From Alphaproteobacteria bacterium (GTDB lineage: Bacteria > Pseudomonadota > Alphaproteobacteria > Rhodobacterales > Rhodobacteraceae), in NCBI GenBank assembly GCA_030427145.1, contig JAUHWT010000002.1, positions 1-64,000 of the forward strand: a stretch of 64,000 nt of DNA, read 5' to 3'. A program made the position numbers and the translations under genes. The notes beneath the pieces are model-generated. The model ran no database searches. It worked only from the letters and a program-made list of their open reading frames with translations, and had not been told where the DNA came from. Positions 1 to 8,962 of the stretch are shown piece by piece; positions within the stretch are counted from its first letter, which is position 1, and the number at the start of each line of letters is the position of its first letter.

Positions 1-209
1 AGCTTGCCGCCAGTTTTGAGCTTGCTGCCCGCCAGCCGCTCGTGAAAGGCTTCGCCGTCGGCCGCACGATTTTCGGCGACCCGGCCCGCGCCTGGATGAC
101 CGGCGCAATCAGCGACGGCGAGGCCGTTGAACAAATGACGGACCGTTTCCTGCGTCTTTGCGGGATCTGGGACGCGGCAAAACAGAACGCAAGGGAGAAA
201 GTGGCATGA
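1..209 (+). CDS. iolC: IolC C-terminal end (DUF2090 domain), 5' truncated by window
   Basis: The open frame enters at base 3 and ends in TGA at 207-209. The visible 68 residues include KGFAVGRTIFGDPARAW and a closing stretch around LRLCGIWDA, which I recognise as the end of the DUF2090 domain fused to many alphaproteobacterial IolC proteins. IolC phosphorylates 5-dehydro-2-deoxygluconate; the DUF2090 part is thought to act as the aldolase on the phosphorylated product. The stop overlaps the iolD start (ATGA at 206-209), indicating translational coupling in an operon. The kinase half lies outside the window and was not seen, so the assignment rests on the tail and the neighbours. Confidence 0.8.
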   Translation, partial: LAASFELAARQPLVKGFAVGRTIFGDPARAWMTGAISDGEAVEQMTDRFLRLCGIWDAAKQNAREKVA

Positions 210-2032
210 GCGGAACCATCAGACTGACCGCTGCACAGGCCATGGTAAAATGGCTTTCGGTGCAGATGACGGAGGACGGCGAGCGTTTCATCGACGGCGT
301 CTGGGCCATCTTCGGCCACGGCAACGTGGCGGGCCTTGGCGAGGCGCTGCACGGCATTGGCGACGCGCTGCCAACCTGGCGCGGCCAAAACGAACAGACA
401 ATGGCCCACGCCGCCATCGCCTATGCCAAAACCAAACGCCGCCGCCGTGCGATGGCCGTAACATCCTCCATCGGCCCCGGCGCCACCAACATGGTCACCG
501 CCGCGGCCCTGGCGCATGTCAACCGCGTGCCCATTCTTCTCATTCCCGGCGACGTCTTCGCCAACCGCCGCCCCGACCCCGTGCTGCAGCAGATCGAGGA
601 TTTCGACGACGGCACCGTCTCGGCCAATGACTGCTTCCGTCCCGTCAGCCGTTATTTCGACCGGATCTCCCGGCCCGAGCACCTGCTGACGGCCCTGCCG
701 CGTGCGCTCCGCACCATGACGGACCCGGCCAATGCCGGACCGGTGACGCTGTCATTCTGTCAGGACACCCAGGCCGAGGCCTACGACTACCCGGAAGCCT
801 TCTTTGAGCCGACCACCTGGTACATCCGCCGCCCCGAGGCCGACCGCCGGGAACTCGCCGCCGTCACGGAAGCCCTTAAAGCCGCCAAACGCCCGGTCAT
901 AGTCGCCGGCGGTGGCGTGCTTTACTCCGGCGCCGAGGACACGCTGGCCGAATTCGCCGCAGCCCATAACATCCCGCTCACCGAAACCCAGGCGGGCAAG
1001 GGTGCCGTGGACTGGGAAAACCAGCTGAACTTCGGCGCACCCGGCGTAACCGGCGGCGACGCGGCCAATGCGGCCCTGGCCGAGGCCGACCTGATCCTGG
1101 GCGTGGGCACCCGCTTCCAGGATTTCACCACAGCTTCCTGGACCGCCTTCGCCAACCCAGGTCGCAAACTCGTGTCGATCAACCTCACGGGCTACGATGC
1201 AGCCAAACACGGCGCGATGCCGCTCGTTGCCGACGCGAAGGTCACACTCGAGGCCCTCGGTGAGGCCCTGGGCGACACGCGCTACGCCGACCAGGACAAG
1301 GGACGCCGCGCCAAATGGTATGAGGAAACCGACGCTGTCATGGCCATGCCAAACTCCGACGGCCTGCCCTCAGACGCCCAGGTCATCGGTGCCGTTCAGC
1401 GCCAGGCCCGTCCGGACACCGTCGCCATGTGCGCCGCCGGCACCATGCCAGGTGCGCTGCATACCCTGTGGCGCTCCTCCGTGGGCGGCTACCACATGGA
1501 ATACGGCTTCTCCTGCATGGGCTACGAGGTCGCGGGTGCAATGGGCATCAAGCTGGCCGAACCGGAACGCGACGTGATCTGCTTCGTGGGTGACGGCTCC
1601 TACATGATGGCCAATTCCGAACTGGCCACCGCGGTCATGCGCCGCATCCCCTTCACCATCGTCCTGACCGACAACCGAGGCTACGGCTGCATCAACCGGC
1701 TTCAGCAGGGCACGGGCGGTGCGGAGTTCAACAACATGTACAAGGACTCCAACGTGGAGGTGCAGCCCGAGATCGATTTCGTCGCTCACGCCGCATCCAT
1801 GGGCGCCCACTCGGTCAAAGCCACGGACATCGCAGACCTTGAGGCCAAAATCGGCGAGGCCCGCACGCGCGACATCCCGTCCGTCATCGTCATCGACACC
1901 GAGGCCGTCACCGGCACCGGCGCCGGCGGTGCCTGGTGGGACGTGGCCGTACCCGAGGTCTCCGACCGCGAGGAGGTGCGCCAGGCGCGCGCCAAATACG
2001 AAAACAAACGCGAACTCCAGCACGTGAACTGA
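206..2032 (+). CDS. iolD: IolD, trihydroxycyclohexane-1,2-dione acylhydrolase (ThDP)
   Basis: This cytosolic ThDP enzyme opens the cyclohexane ring of 3D-(3,5/4)-trihydroxycyclohexane-1,2-dione to give 5-deoxy-D-glucuronate. The 608 residues have the acetolactate-synthase fold. The N-terminal PYR domain holds FGHGN (about 36-40) and RGQNEQ with the cofactor-activating Glu near residue 63. The C-terminal PP domain holds GDGSYMMANSE near residue 462, which binds Mg-diphosphate. The segment NDCFRPVSRYFDRISRPE is characteristic of canonical IolD. I chose the ATG at 206 because it overlaps the iolC stop; a longer frame to 158 has no support. A clearly diverged paralogue lies at 9055-10923. Confidence 0.93.
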   Translation: MSGTIRLTAAQAMVKWLSVQMTEDGERFIDGVWAIFGHGNVAGLGEALHGIGDALPTWRGQNEQTMAHAAIAYAKTKRRRRAMAVTSSIGPGATNMVTAAALAHVNRVPILLIPGDVFANRRPDPVLQQIEDFDDGTVSANDCFRPVSRYFDRISRPEHLLTALPRALRTMTDPANAGPVTLSFCQDTQAEAYDYPEAFFEPTTWYIRRPEADRRELAAVTEALKAAKRPVIVAGGGVLYSGAEDTLAEFAAAHNIPLTETQAGKGAVDWENQLNFGAPGVTGGDAANAALAEADLILGVGTRFQDFTTASWTAFANPGRKLVSINLTGYDAAKHGAMPLVADAKVTLEALGEALGDTRYADQDKGRRAKWYEETDAVMAMPNSDGLPSDAQVIGAVQRQARPDTVAMCAAGTMPGALHTLWRSSVGGYHMEYGFSCMGYEVAGAMGIKLAEPERDVICFVGDGSYMMANSELATAVMRRIPFTIVLTDNRGYGCINRLQQGTGGAEFNNMYKDSNVEVQPEIDFVAHAASMGAHSVKATDIADLEAKIGEARTRDIPSVIVIDTEAVTGTGAGGAWWDVAVPEVSDREEVRQARAKYENKRELQHVN

Positions 2033-2040
2033 GGCATAAC

Positions 2041-2964
2041 ATGGCAATTAAAATTGGCATCTCCCCGATCGCCTGGCAGAACGACGACCTGCCGGACCTG
2101 ACCGCGGACTACACCATGGAACAGTGCCTCCGCGAGGCACGCGAAATCGGCTATACCGGCGTCGAACGCGGCCGCCGCATGCCCCAGGACACCGAAGGCC
2201 TGCGCAGCTATCTCGGCGCCAACGCCCTCGACCTTTGCGGCGGCTGGTGTTCCGGCAGCCTCATGGTCAGCGACGTGGCCACCGAGAAGGACGCCGTGCG
2301 CGAGCAGGTCGAGCAGTTCGTGGCCCTCAACGCCCCCTGCATCGTCTACGCCGAGTGTTCCAATACCGTGCAGGGCGACATCAATACTTCGGTCAACAAC
2401 CGGCCCAAGGTGGACCGCGACGGCATCCGCACCTATGCGGGCAGGCTCACCGAACTGGCAAAATGGATGGCCGACCAGGGCATGACCCTGGCCTATCACC
2501 ACCATATGGGCTCGATGATCGAGAGCGAGGAGGACATCAACCACCTGATGGACTTCTCCGGCCCCGAGGTCACGCTCCTTTTCGACACCGGCCACCTCGA
2601 TTTCGGCGGCGGCGACGTTCTGCGCGTGCTCGACCGCTGGGGCGACCGCATCCGGCACGTCCACTACAAGGACATCCGCCCCGGTGTTGTGCGCGACGTG
2701 CGCGAGAACAACCGCAGCTTCCTCGACGCCGTCATCGCCGGCGCCTTCACCGTGCCCGGCGACCCGGACGGCTCTATCGACTTTGCCGCCGTCACGGACC
2801 GGCTCAAGGCCATGGACTATTCCGGCTGGATCGTCGTCGAGGCAGAGCAGGACCCTGCGAAAGCCGCACCCTATGAGTATTCCAAAATCGGATACGACCA
2901 CATCCGCGCGCTCTGTGACCGCGCGGGCCTGACCGTTGACACAAGGGAGCCCAATCATGCCTGA
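2041..2964 (+). CDS. iolE: IolE, myo-inosose-2 dehydratase
   Basis: IolE dehydrates 2-keto-myo-inositol to the trihydroxycyclohexane-dione used by IolD. The 307-residue protein is a xylose-isomerase-like TIM barrel starting MAIKIGISPIAWQNDD, the typical IolE opening. Metal-binding segments are visible: the YHHHMGSMIE region, FDTGHLDFGGGD, HVHYKDIRPGV and a late VVEAEQD. It begins 8 bases after iolD and its end overlaps the iolB start by 8 bases. The frame could be extended upstream to 1936, but that would run inside iolD, so the ATG at 2041 is preferred. Confidence 0.92.
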   Translation: MAIKIGISPIAWQNDDLPDLTADYTMEQCLREAREIGYTGVERGRRMPQDTEGLRSYLGANALDLCGGWCSGSLMVSDVATEKDAVREQVEQFVALNAPCIVYAECSNTVQGDINTSVNNRPKVDRDGIRTYAGRLTELAKWMADQGMTLAYHHHMGSMIESEEDINHLMDFSGPEVTLLFDTGHLDFGGGDVLRVLDRWGDRIRHVHYKDIRPGVVRDVRENNRSFLDAVIAGAFTVPGDPDGSIDFAAVTDRLKAMDYSGWIVVEAEQDPAKAAPYEYSKIGYDHIRALCDRAGLTVDTREPNHA

Positions 2965-3751
2965 TCTTCTCCACCGTCCCTTCGGCACCCACGGCAAGGT
3001 TCACGAGATCACCCCGCAATCCGCCGGCTGGCGCTTTGTCGGCTTCTCCCTCTACCGCCTGCGACCCGGCGAGACCGCCGCCGAGGCCACCGGCGACCGC
3101 GAGGTCATCCTCGTCATGGTTGAGGGCAAGGCCGCCATCACCGGCGCGGGCCAGGACTGGGGCACGCTGGGCGAGCGCATGAACGTGTTCGAGAAATCCC
3201 CGCCCCACTGCCTCTACCTGCCCAACGGCACCGACTGGAACGCCACGGCGGAAACCGACTGCGTGCTCGCCGTCTGCTCCGCCCCCGGCATGGGCGGGCA
3301 CGAGGCCCGGCGCATCGGCCCCGACGGCATTTCCCTGACGCAGCGTGGCGAGGGCGCCAACACCCGCCACATCAACAACATCGCCATGGAAAACGAGGAC
3401 TACTGCGACAGCCTGCTGGTCACGGAGGTCTTCACCCCCGCCGGCAACTGGTCGTCCTATCCCTCGCACCGCCATGACGAGGACGATTTCCCGCGCATCA
3501 CCTACCTTGAGGAAACCTACTACCACCGCCTCAACCCGGCGGACGGCTTCGGGGTCCAGCGCGTCTATACCGACGACCTTCAGCTCAATGAGACCATGGC
3601 GGTCCATGACGGCGACGTGGTCTGCGTGCCGCGCGGTCACCATCCCTGCGGTGCGCCCTACGGCTTTGAGATGTACTACCTCAACGTAATGGCCGGACCG
3701 CTGCGCAAATGGCGCTTCGTCGCCGCGCCGCCTGTCGAGCACCTGATGTAA
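2957..3751 (+). CDS. iolB: IolB, 5-deoxy-glucuronate isomerase
   Basis: IolB converts 5-deoxy-D-glucuronate to 5-dehydro-2-deoxy-D-gluconate, the substrate of IolC. The 264-residue bicupin starts MPDLLHRPFGTHGKVHEITP. The C-terminal cupin has the metal-site segment SHRHDEDDFPRITYLEETYY and later RGHHPCGAPYGFEMYYLNVM. The start ATG at 2957 lies 7 bases inside the end of iolE, behind AAGGGAG. Together with iolC, iolD and iolE it forms a canonical inositol operon. A second, diverged IolB is encoded at 11917-12774. Confidence 0.92.
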   Translation: MPDLLHRPFGTHGKVHEITPQSAGWRFVGFSLYRLRPGETAAEATGDREVILVMVEGKAAITGAGQDWGTLGERMNVFEKSPPHCLYLPNGTDWNATAETDCVLAVCSAPGMGGHEARRIGPDGISLTQRGEGANTRHINNIAMENEDYCDSLLVTEVFTPAGNWSSYPSHRHDEDDFPRITYLEETYYHRLNPADGFGVQRVYTDDLQLNETMAVHDGDVVCVPRGHHPCGAPYGFEMYYLNVMAGPLRKWRFVAAPPVEHLM

Positions 3752-3773
3752 ACCCTTCTGCGGACGACACAAA

Positions 3774-4553
3774 ATGACAAACAAATCTCCCCTCGCCGTC
3801 TGCGCGGAAATGCTGTGGCTGGACAAACCGATTGAGTGGCGCGCCGCCCGCCTGACCGAGCGTGGTCTTGGCGTTGGTCTGTGGAACTACCCGGACCACG
3901 ACCTCGACAAACTTGAGGCCACCGGTGCCAACTTCACCATCATGAACGGCTACCTTGAGGGCCGTCTCGCGGATGATGAGGGCGCGGACATGCTCCTGAA
4001 ATCCGCCCGCGAAACCGCGCAGATCGGCAAACGCCTCGGCGTCGACCGCCTGAACCTGCACGGAACCGGGCTTGGCGATGGCGGCATTCCCATTTGGCAG
4101 CACGAGGTCGTCACCGGCCCCATGTGGCTCAAGGCCCGCGACACGCTCTCCCGGATCTGCGACATGGCCGAGGAGGAAGGCGTGGTCTTCACTCTCGAAA
4201 ACCTCAACCTGATGGACCACCCCGGCTGCCCCTTCGGCTCCACCGCCGACGTTCTGGCGCTGGTCTCCTCCATCGACCGGCCGCAGTTGCGCATCAACCT
4301 TGACCTCTACCACACGCAGATCGGTGAGGGTGACCTGCTCCGCTGGTGCGAGAAATGCCTGCCCTGGATCGGCGAGATCCAGGTCGCTGACAACCCCGGC
4401 CGTTTTGAGCCCGGCACCGGTGAGATCAATTACCCCGGCATCGCGCAGGGCCTCGCCAAACTCGGCTACACCGGCCCCATCGGCATGGAAGCCTGGGCTG
4501 AGGGTGACAGCGACGCCGCCGTCGACGCCTTCGTCGCGGCCTTCACTCTCTAG
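3774..4553 (+). CDS. hydroxypyruvate isomerase family TIM-barrel protein
   Basis: The 259-residue TIM-barrel protein resembles the Hyi family (hydroxypyruvate to tartronate semialdehyde) and related sugar isomerases. Visible active-site-like segments are NLHGTG, the acidic strand FTLENLNLMDHPGCPF, INLDLYHTQIGEGD, VADNPGRFEPGTGEINY and the closing GMEAWAEGD. It follows iolB by 22 bases and probably ends the iolCDEB transcript. In this setting it may act as an inosose isomerase or epimerase (the IolI role) rather than on hydroxypyruvate; that is inference from position. No strong ribosome-binding site is visible before the ATG. The family call is firm, the substrate is not. Confidence 0.75.
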   Translation: MTNKSPLAVCAEMLWLDKPIEWRAARLTERGLGVGLWNYPDHDLDKLEATGANFTIMNGYLEGRLADDEGADMLLKSARETAQIGKRLGVDRLNLHGTGLGDGGIPIWQHEVVTGPMWLKARDTLSRICDMAEEEGVVFTLENLNLMDHPGCPFGSTADVLALVSSIDRPQLRINLDLYHTQIGEGDLLRWCEKCLPWIGEIQVADNPGRFEPGTGEINYPGIAQGLAKLGYTGPIGMEAWAEGDSDAAVDAFVAAFTL

Positions 4554-4567
4554 ACCCACAAAAAAGC

Positions 4568-4593
4568 GCGACCGCCCCACCTGGGGCCGTCGC
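4568..4593. terminator. GC-rich hairpin after the first iol run
   Basis: The arms GCGAC...GTCGC and GCCCC...GGGGC enclose a 4-base loop, with one C-C mismatch. It lies just after the stop at 4553 and before the lacI operator. A T-run does not follow directly, so an intrinsic terminator is only suggested. Confidence 0.35.
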
Positions 4594-4616
4594 ACCTAAC
4601 ACTCCCTGAAAAATTT

Positions 4617-4632
4617 TTGCAACCGATTGCAA
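4617..4632. promoter_or_regulatory. LacI-family operator before the lacI gene
   Basis: TTGCAACCGATTGCAA has the half-site pattern TTGCAA-N4-TTGCAA and is palindromic except at the centre. It lies 80 bases upstream of the LacI-type gene at 4712, which suggests autoregulation. The same pattern, as a perfect palindrome, recurs at 8963-8978 between the divergent cyclitol genes. Confidence 0.7.
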
Positions 4633-4711
4633 AAAGGCTGCTCTTTTCGTTTGGGTGCCCCGCCTTCTTCCGCTACACCGTTCGGATCATTGTGCAACGG
4701 AGTCTGCAAAC

Positions 4712-5707
4712 ATGGCGGTGACACTCAAGGACGTGGCATTAAAGGCGGGCGTATCCCGCTCCGCCGTCTCGCGCACCTTCACCCAGGGCGCCTCCGTCTC
4801 CGCCACCATGCGCCGCCGCGTGGAAAAAGCCGCCCAGGAGCTTGGCTACAGCCCCAACGCGCTGGCCTCCAGCCTCACCACCGGTCGCACCAAGCTGATC
4901 GGCATGGTGTCCAACAACTTCCACAACCCGATATTTCTCGAGGTGTTCGACCGCTTCACCCGCGGGTTGCAGGATCGTGGTCTGCGCCCCCTGCTCGTCA
5001 ATCTCTCCGAGGAGGCGGGGCCGGAGGCCTCGGTGCGCATGCTCCGTCAGTATTCCGTGGACGGTGTCATCGTCGCCTCCTCCACGCTGCCGCCCGATTT
5101 CTCGCTCGCGTTTCGCGACGCCAGTATCCCCGTCGTCCACGCTTTCGGCCGCACCGGCGGTGGTGCCGGTGCCCATGTGGTCGGCATCGACAACGTTGCC
5201 GCCGGTCGCCTCGCGGCTTCCACGCTCATCGACCGCGGCTACCGCAACATTGCCTTCCTCGGCGGCCCGGAATCCGCCACATCCACACAGGACCGCCTCG
5301 CGGGCTTTCGGGAGGAAACCGCGAAATACTCCGACATCCACGTCTCGACCACCTTTGCCACCGCCTATTCCTTCGAGGCCGGCCGCGCCGCGATGGCAGG
5401 GCTGCTCCAACACCCGCCGGCTGAGGCCTATTTCTGCGGCGACGACGTGGTCTCCATCGGCGCGCTCTCGGCAATACAGGACAGCGCCTACAACTGCCCC
5501 GCGGATATCGGCCTCATCGGCCTGAACGACATGGAAATGGCGGGCTGGAACAACATCAATCTCACGACCATCCGCCAGCCCCTGGCGCAGATCGTGAACT
5601 CATCCATCGAGCTGATGCTCGCCACCCTCGAGGACCCCGACCGCTTCCCCGAAGCCCGGGTCTTCTCTTGCGAGGTGGTCGACCGCGGCACCCTGCGGAG
5701 GAAGTAA
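4712..5707 (+). CDS. LacI-family transcriptional regulator of the inositol genes
   Basis: The 331-residue protein opens with a LacI helix-turn-helix, VTLKDVALKAGVSRSAVSRTF, followed by the hinge LGYSPNALASSLTTGRTKLI. A periplasmic-binding-like effector domain runs from about residue 62 to the end (GMVSNNFHNPIFLEVFDRF, later GDDVVSIGALSAIQD and IGLIGLNDMEMAGWNNINLT). I chose the ATG at 4712 because the helix-turn-helix begins right after it; an extension to 4655 adds non-homologous residues. A palindromic operator lies upstream at 4617, and a second at 8963 is shared by the divergent module, so it probably represses both sets until an inositol-derived effector is present. Ligand identity is inferred. 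Confidence 0.88.
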   Translation: MAVTLKDVALKAGVSRSAVSRTFTQGASVSATMRRRVEKAAQELGYSPNALASSLTTGRTKLIGMVSNNFHNPIFLEVFDRFTRGLQDRGLRPLLVNLSEEAGPEASVRMLRQYSVDGVIVASSTLPPDFSLAFRDASIPVVHAFGRTGGGAGAHVVGIDNVAAGRLAASTLIDRGYRNIAFLGGPESATSTQDRLAGFREETAKYSDIHVSTTFATAYSFEAGRAAMAGLLQHPPAEAYFCGDDVVSIGALSAIQDSAYNCPADIGLIGLNDMEMAGWNNINLTTIRQPLAQIVNSSIELMLATLEDPDRFPEARVFSCEVVDRGTLRRK

Positions 5708-5721
5708 CCGCCCGTTTTGAC

Positions 5722-5750
5722 CCGGCCCAACGCAGGCCGGATCCGTTTTT
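5722..5750 (+). terminator. intrinsic terminator of lacI
   Basis: A 6-bp stem CCGGCC/GGCCGG with a 7-base loop is followed by ATCCGTTTTT. It starts 14 bases after the lacI stop and separates it from the convergent dehydrogenase gene ending at 5770. Confidence 0.7.
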
Positions 5751-5769
5751 ATTGCGTTAAACCGGAGGC

Positions 5770-6903
5770 TTACCGGAACATCGGCGGCCGCGCATCCACC
5801 CAGGCACCATTGTCCCGCGCCGAGGCAACCGCCTGATGCACCGCCGCCATCGACCGCACCCCGGCCTCCGCACCCGGCAGACCGTCACGGGTCTCACCGG
5901 CAATCGCATCGGCCAGATCGCAGTAGATATTGGCCACGGCCAGCGGGAAGCCTTCGGGATGGGCAATCGCCACCCGGCTCAGTCGCTGCGCATCCTCGTG
6001 CAGCCCCGCCTCACCCTTCTCGATGATCTGCGTGCGTCCGCCAACCGGCGTGTAATAGAGCTGGTTTGGCTGTTCCGAGGCCCAACGCAAACCCCCGGTC
6101 TCGCCAAACACCTGGATGTCAAACCCGTGCTGCCGCCCGATCGCCACTGAAGACGTCCAGAGCCGCCCGACCGTGCCACCGGTGGTGCGGAAATTGACCA
6201 TCGCGTCATCCTCCAGCTCCCGGCTGGCAATCGTCGAGGCAAAATCCGCTGACAGGGTCTCAACCTCATCGTCGCAGATAAACCCGGCCATATGCAGCGC
6301 GTGAATGCCGCAATCCGCAAACTGCCCGGACACACCGGCCATCTTCGGATCATAACGCCAGCGCACCCGTGGGTTGTCCGCATCCGTGGCGTCCCCGTGA
6401 TGCCCATGGGCAAAACTTGTCACCACCAGGCGCACCTTGCCGATCTCACCATTGCGCACCATCGCGCGGGCCTGGCGGACCATTGGATAGGCCGAATAGC
6501 AGTAATTCACCGCGCAGATTTTGCCGGATTTCTCCGCCACCCGCACGATCTCCTCACCCTCCTCAACCGTCATGGTCATGGGCTTTTCGCAGAGCACGTT
6601 GAACCCGGCCTCAAGATAGGCCTTGGTAATCTCAAAATGCGTCGCATTGGGCGTCGCAACCGTCACCAGGTCAATCCGGTCGTCGCGGTCCTTTTCCCCC
6701 GCAAGCATCTCGGACCAGTCCCCATAGGCCCGGTCCGCCGCAATCCCCAGCCGCTGCGCATAGTCGCGTCCCGCGTCCGGGCGGTGGTCGAGCGCCCCCG
6801 CCGCAAACTCAAAACGTCCATCCGCCAGCGCCCCCATGCGGTGCGCCGGGCCGATCTGGCTGCCTTCGCCACCACCGATCATGCCCCACCTGAGTTTAGC
6901 CAT
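5770..6903 (-). CDS. Gfo/Idh/MocA-family oxidoreductase (cyclitol dehydrogenase candidate)
   Basis: The 377-residue NAD(P)-dependent dehydrogenase starts MAKLRWGMIGGGEGSQIG, a Rossmann nucleotide-binding loop. The family motif CEKP is at about 105-108, followed by the C-terminal substrate domain (SGQFADCGIHALHM around the expected catalytic Asp/His pair). It is the last gene of a leftward run of three and lies 11 bases after the TIM-barrel gene. A ribosome-binding site GAGGG precedes the ATG. Members oxidise inositols, aminocyclitols or sugars; here a role in oxidising an inositol isomer or keto-inositol is likely, but the substrate cannot be read from sequence. Confidence 0.8.
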   Translation of the reverse strand: MAKLRWGMIGGGEGSQIGPAHRMGALADGRFEFAAGALDHRPDAGRDYAQRLGIAADRAYGDWSEMLAGEKDRDDRIDLVTVATPNATHFEITKAYLEAGFNVLCEKPMTMTVEEGEEIVRVAEKSGKICAVNYCYSAYPMVRQARAMVRNGEIGKVRLVVTSFAHGHHGDATDADNPRVRWRYDPKMAGVSGQFADCGIHALHMAGFICDDEVETLSADFASTIASRELEDDAMVNFRTTGGTVGRLWTSSVAIGRQHGFDIQVFGETGGLRWASEQPNQLYYTPVGGRTQIIEKGEAGLHEDAQRLSRVAIAHPEGFPLAVANIYCDLADAIAGETRDGLPGAEAGVRSMAAVHQAVASARDNGAWVDARPPMFR

Positions 6904-6914
6904 GTTGCAGCCCT

Positions 6915-7808
6915 CTACTTAAAGCCGATTGATTCAAGATATTCGCGGTTCACCCTGGCATCGCGCAGCGTATCCGGATCCAGGGTCGGGTCGCAGTCCT
7001 GCTCGACCGTACACCAGCCCTCAAATCCCGCATCCAACAGAGCCTGCCGCACCGCCGGGAAATCCACATCCCCCTCGCCAAGGTTACAGAAAATCCCCTG
7101 CCCGCAGGCGTCATAGAACCCGGTCCGTTTCGCAATCACATCCGCCTTGACGTTGGGGTCTATATCCTTGAAATGCATGTAGGAAATACGACCGATATGC
7201 TTGCGCATGAACGCCACCGGATCGAACCCGGCATAGGAATGATGCCCGGTGTCGAAACAGATTTTCAGAATGCCCTCATCCACTTCCGAGAGCAGCCGCT
7301 CAAGCTCCGGCTCAAAATCCATGAACCCCGCCGCATGGGCGTGAATACCCACGGTCAGGCCGTATTCCTCCGCCCCGATGCGCGCGCTCTCAGAAATCCT
7401 GTCGCGATAGGCGGCCCATTCCGCCGCGTCCATCTGCTCCGCCTCAGTCGCACGTCCCGCCGTTGGCGCACGCCGCGGCGAAATCGAGTCGATCAGCACC
7501 AGATGCCGCGCCCCATGCGCCTTCAGCGCCTTCGCCGTCCGGTGCGTGGCATCCAGCACGTCATCCCAGGCGTCCGGGTCGTGATAGGGCCGAAACACAA
7601 CCCCACCGATCAGTTCCAGATCATGCTCGGACAGGGCCTCACCCAGTTCCACCGGGTCCTCCGGCATGTATCCCACGGGCCCAAGTTCAATGCCCTTGTA
7701 GCCCGCCGTCGCACACTGGCGCAGAACCTCGCGCCAGTCCGGATTGCGCGGGTCGTTTGCGAATTCCACACCCCAGGAACAGGGCGCATTGCCAATTCTA
7801 ATCGTCAT
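6915..7808 (-). CDS. IolE/IolH-like sugar isomerase/dehydratase TIM barrel
   Basis: The 297-residue TIM barrel starts MTIRIGNAPCSWGVEF, an opening shared with inosose dehydratases and IolH-type proteins. Candidate metal-binding segments are GIHAHAAGFMDFE, CFDTGHHSYAGFDP, MHFKDIDPNVK and CTVEQDCDPTLDPD. It sits between two dehydrogenase genes in a leftward run, opposite a second set of iolD, iolC, iolB and iolJ genes. It is the best candidate for the dehydratase of that second pathway. An isomerase or epimerase role cannot be excluded. A GGGGAGT site precedes the ATG at 7808. Confidence 0.78.
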   Translation of the reverse strand: MTIRIGNAPCSWGVEFANDPRNPDWREVLRQCATAGYKGIELGPVGYMPEDPVELGEALSEHDLELIGGVVFRPYHDPDAWDDVLDATHRTAKALKAHGARHLVLIDSISPRRAPTAGRATEAEQMDAAEWAAYRDRISESARIGAEEYGLTVGIHAHAAGFMDFEPELERLLSEVDEGILKICFDTGHHSYAGFDPVAFMRKHIGRISYMHFKDIDPNVKADVIAKRTGFYDACGQGIFCNLGEGDVDFPAVRQALLDAGFEGWCTVEQDCDPTLDPDTLRDARVNREYLESIGFK

Positions 7809-7826
7809 GTCCCGTACTCCCCGGGG

Positions 7827-8930
7827 TCAAAAATCGCTGATGTTCTGCCAGGCTTTTGCGTCGGCCGAGGCCAGCGTCGCCGCAATGACCCGGTTGACCT
7901 CATGCCCATCACGGAAGGTCGGCCATGTCGCCTCACCGCTCTCAATCGCGGTCAGGAAATCCTTGGCCTCGATGATGATCTGGTCCTGGTATCCCGTGCC
8001 ATGGCCCGGCCCCTGACAGAACGGCTCATAATCGGGATGCGCCGGACCCGTGAGGATCTTCGTGAACCCGCGCGTCGCTTCCGGCCCCTCCATCCGATAG
8101 AGCCAGAGCGCGTTCTGATCTTCCTGATCGAACCGGATCGCGCCCTTTGTGCCTGAAATCTCATAGGCATAGCCCATCTTGCGCCCGGTCGAGACACGGC
8201 TGAAATACATCTGTCCCATCGCCCCGTTCTCAAACCGGCACATCATCTGCGCGTGGTCGTCATTGTTCACTTCGCCACCTGGCCGCGTGGCGTGAACCGT
8301 CTCATATTCCCCCATGACACGTTCAATCGGCCCCATCAACGCCAGCGCGCCATTGATCATGTGCGGCGCCAGGTCGCCCATCGTGCCATTGGCCATGCCG
8401 GTCGTCCGCCATGTCGCGGGCGCCTGCGGATCGGCCAGGAAATCCTCGGTATGCTCACCCCGAAACCAGGTGATCTCGCCAATTTCACCATCCGCGATCA
8501 GCTTCCGCGCAAACTGACTCGCGGGCGTGCGGATATAGTTGAAACCAACCATGTTCACCACGCCCGACGCCTCAGCCGCGGCCACCATCGCCGAACTGTC
8601 CGCGAGCGACGCACCAAGCGGTTTCTCGCAAAACACCGGCTTGCCGAGTTTGAATGCGGCCTCCGCGATCTCCCGGTGGGTTTCCTGCGGCGAGGCGATC
8701 ACCACCGCCCCCACGCCCGGATCCTCCACCAGCACCCGCCAGTCATCGGTCGCCCGCGCAAAGCCGTAGGCCGCGCGATAGCGTTCCGCACTTTCCGGTG
8801 TGGTCGCACAGACCATCTCAAGGCGCGGTCGCAGGCCGGTATTGAAAATGGCACCCACCGAGGACATGGCCACCGCATGGGCCTTGCCCATATAGCCGCC
8901 ACCAAGAATGCCCACGCCGATATCCGTCAT
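7827..8930 (-). CDS. Gfo/Idh/MocA-family oxidoreductase, first gene of divergent run
   Basis: The 367-residue dehydrogenase has a Rossmann loop GVGILGGGYMGKAHAVA at the start and CEKPLGASLA at about 101-110. Its C-terminal domain contains GTMGDLAPHMINGALAL, where catalytic Asp and His are expected. The ATG at 8930 is preferred because GGGGGAGG stands just upstream; the frame can be extended to 9002, but that would cover the operator at 8963-8978. It is the promoter-proximal gene of the leftward run and so the likely first oxidation step (inositol to inosose) of the second module. The exact stereoisomer is unknown. Confidence 0.8.
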   Translation of the reverse strand: MTDIGVGILGGGYMGKAHAVAMSSVGAIFNTGLRPRLEMVCATTPESAERYRAAYGFARATDDWRVLVEDPGVGAVVIASPQETHREIAEAAFKLGKPVFCEKPLGASLADSSAMVAAAEASGVVNMVGFNYIRTPASQFARKLIADGEIGEITWFRGEHTEDFLADPQAPATWRTTGMANGTMGDLAPHMINGALALMGPIERVMGEYETVHATRPGGEVNNDDHAQMMCRFENGAMGQMYFSRVSTGRKMGYAYEISGTKGAIRFDQEDQNALWLYRMEGPEATRGFTKILTGPAHPDYEPFCQGPGHGTGYQDQIIIEAKDFLTAIESGEATWPTFRDGHEVNRVIAATLASADAKAWQNISDF

Positions 8931-8962
8931 CGCGTCCTCCCCCTTTTTCTCCGATTCACTGA

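Noticed and set aside
1786-2997. Long leftward open frame opposite iolD and iolE
   Set aside because: It is a codon-composition shadow of well-identified rightward genes; the translated product has low-complexity Gly/Val/Ala stretches and no motif.
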